A DNA stretch of 5,707 bases from the NCBI GenBank assembly GCA_903904495.1, contig CAIVCU010000095.1, positions 1 to 5,707 of the forward strand. Reading direction: 5' to 3'. The stretch's first letter is position 1. Every line of letters starts with the position of its first letter. Under the pieces are notes generated by a model that saw only the letters and a program-made list of their open reading frames with translations, was not told the origin of the DNA and ran no database searches. A program made the translations under genes and the position numbers. Origin of the DNA: an uncultured Chlorobiaceae bacterium (lineage in GTDB: Bacteria; Bacteroidota; Chlorobiia; Chlorobiales; Chlorobiaceae). Shown piece by piece: positions 4,701 to 5,707 of the stretch.

Positions 4701-5707
4701 ATGACCCACGCTATTGACACCATGTCATGCCCGGAGCAACGCATTTACGGGATTTCATCAGAAAAAACCTTTATCAAAGGCACTCTTTATCCCATAGAAG
4801 TCGGCATGAGAACACTGAAACTCAGCAGAACCTATATCTGCCGGGGACAGGAGTTCTCATCGTTTTCTCTTTACGATACCAGCGGACCGTATTCCGATCC
4901 TTCTGTCATCATTGACCCTGAAAAGGGACTCCCCCCACTGCGCGACGCCTGGGGTTTTACCGACAGAGAGACCGTGCCTTCAACCTTTTCTGCCGTATCG
5001 GAAGCAAGAACTCCTCGCAAAGCAAAAGAGGGTTCCGGCATCACTCAGATGTATTTTGCCCGCAAAGGCATTATAACGCCCGAAATGGAATATGTTGCCA
5101 TCAGGGAGAACCAGCATCTGGAAGAATGGATAACATCATTTTCAAAAGGCGGCTCCAAAAGTGTGCCAATAACTCCGGAATTTGTCAGAGACGAAATCGC
5201 CAGAGGCCGGGCAATTATTCCGGCTAACATCAATCACCCTGAACTTGAGCCGATGATTATCGGCCGGAATTTCCGTGTCAAGATAAACGCCAATATCGGC
5301 AACTCCGCGCTTGGCTCATCAATAGAGGAAGAGGTGGAAAAAGCTGTCTGGTCGTGTCGCTGGGGAGCCGATACCGTCATGGATCTCAGTACCGGAAAGA
5401 ATATCCATAAAACGCGTGAATGGATTCTGCGAAACTCCCCTGTACCTATCGGGACAGTACCCATCTACCAGGCACTTGAAAAAGCAGGAGGACAGGCTGA
5501 AGACCTCACCTGGGAACTCTATCGCGATACGCTGATTGAACAGGCTGAACAGGGCGTCGATTACTTTACCATTCACTCAGGCATCCTGCGGGAGCATCTC
5601 CCCTTTGCCGAAAAACGCCTGACAGGAATTGTATCCAGGGGTGGCTCAATTATGGCAAAATGGTGCAAGGCCCACAAGCAGGAGAACTTTCTCTATACTC
5701 ATTTTGA
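4701..5707 (+). CDS. thiC: ThiC, phosphomethylpyrimidine (HMP-P) synthase, N-terminal part (cut by right edge)
   Basis: ThiC is the radical SAM enzyme that rearranges aminoimidazole ribotide (AIR) to HMP-phosphate, the pyrimidine half of thiamin, in the cytoplasm. The window holds 335 codons of a protein usually about 430-630 residues long. Recognisable blocks: YDTSGPYSDP (58-67), KGLPPLRDAW (75-84), RKGIITPEMEYVAIREN (121-137), IIPANINHPELEPMIIGRNF (172-191), NANIGNS (196-202), GADTVMDLSTGKNIHKTREW (222-241), NSPVPIGTVPIYQALEK (245-261), GVDYFTIHSGIL (285-296) and RLTGIVSRGGSIMAKWC (306-322), most matching proteobacterial ThiC nearly word for word. The zinc site and C-terminal CX2CX4C iron-sulfur motif lie beyond the edge. 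The linker between residues 84 and 112 is shorter than in E. coli. ATG 4701 is chosen; ATG 4722 is possible. The upstream TPP riboswitch confirms both identity and feedback by the pathway product. Confidence 0.97.
   Translation, partial: MTHAIDTMSCPEQRIYGISSEKTFIKGTLYPIEVGMRTLKLSRTYICRGQEFSSFSLYDTSGPYSDPSVIIDPEKGLPPLRDAWGFTDRETVPSTFSAVSEARTPRKAKEGSGITQMYFARKGIITPEMEYVAIRENQHLEEWITSFSKGGSKSVPITPEFVRDEIARGRAIIPANINHPELEPMIIGRNFRVKINANIGNSALGSSIEEEVEKAVWSCRWGADTVMDLSTGKNIHKTREWILRNSPVPIGTVPIYQALEKAGGQAEDLTWELYRDTLIEQAEQGVDYFTIHSGILREHLPFAEKRLTGIVSRGGSIMAKWCKAHKQENFLYTHF

Noticed and set aside
4727..5576. Short frames of 62-85 codons on either strand inside thiC
   Set aside because: They are shadows of the strongly conserved ThiC reading frame.

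Overview
The window looks like chromosomal DNA of a green sulfur bacterium (Chlorobiaceae / Chlorobiota). This rests mainly on a PucC-type (bacteriochlorophyll delivery family) MFS protein, the style of the ThiC N-terminus, and the lack of clear Shine-Dalgarno sequences at all four gene starts. The lineage is an inference; no rRNA or other decisive marker is present. I see no mobile element, CRISPR array, tRNA, rRNA or sign of recent transfer.

Layout, left to right. (1) 1-594, minus strand: the N-terminal 198 residues of a PucC/BCD-family membrane protein, cut by the left edge. (2) 595-703: a short leader with two perfect dyads and a possible -10 box for pucC. (3) 704-2905, minus strand: a complete RecD2-type DNA helicase with helix-hairpin-helix repeats and a full set of superfamily 1 helicase motifs. 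(4) 2906-3135: a spacer with an 8-bp-stem hairpin that overlaps an alternative recD2 start. (5) 3136-4308, minus strand: a complete M24 (Xaa-Pro aminopeptidase-like) metallopeptidase with all five metal ligands. (6) 4309-4700: a 392-base divergent intergenic region holding a dyad on the peptidase side, a perfect TATAAT box, and a TPP riboswitch reading rightward. (7) 4701-5707, plus strand: the N-terminal 335 residues of ThiC, cut by the right edge before its iron-sulfur cysteine motif.

How they fit. thiC is the only gene whose control can be read directly. Its TPP aptamer is followed not by an intrinsic terminator but by a hexamer that can pair either with the 5' strand of P1 or with the sequence just before the start codon, which suggests TPP-dependent control of translation. 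The three minus-strand genes share direction but not an obvious function (pigment handling, DNA repair, peptide turnover) and are separated by 109 and 230 bases, so they need not form one operon. An 11-base sequence containing the palindrome GGGTTACCC lies about 60-65 bases upstream of both pucC and the peptidase gene and may be a shared regulator site.

Most of the window is ordinary housekeeping DNA. I found no convincing new multi-gene system; the points most worth checking are the layout of the riboswitch expression platform and the repeated palindrome.
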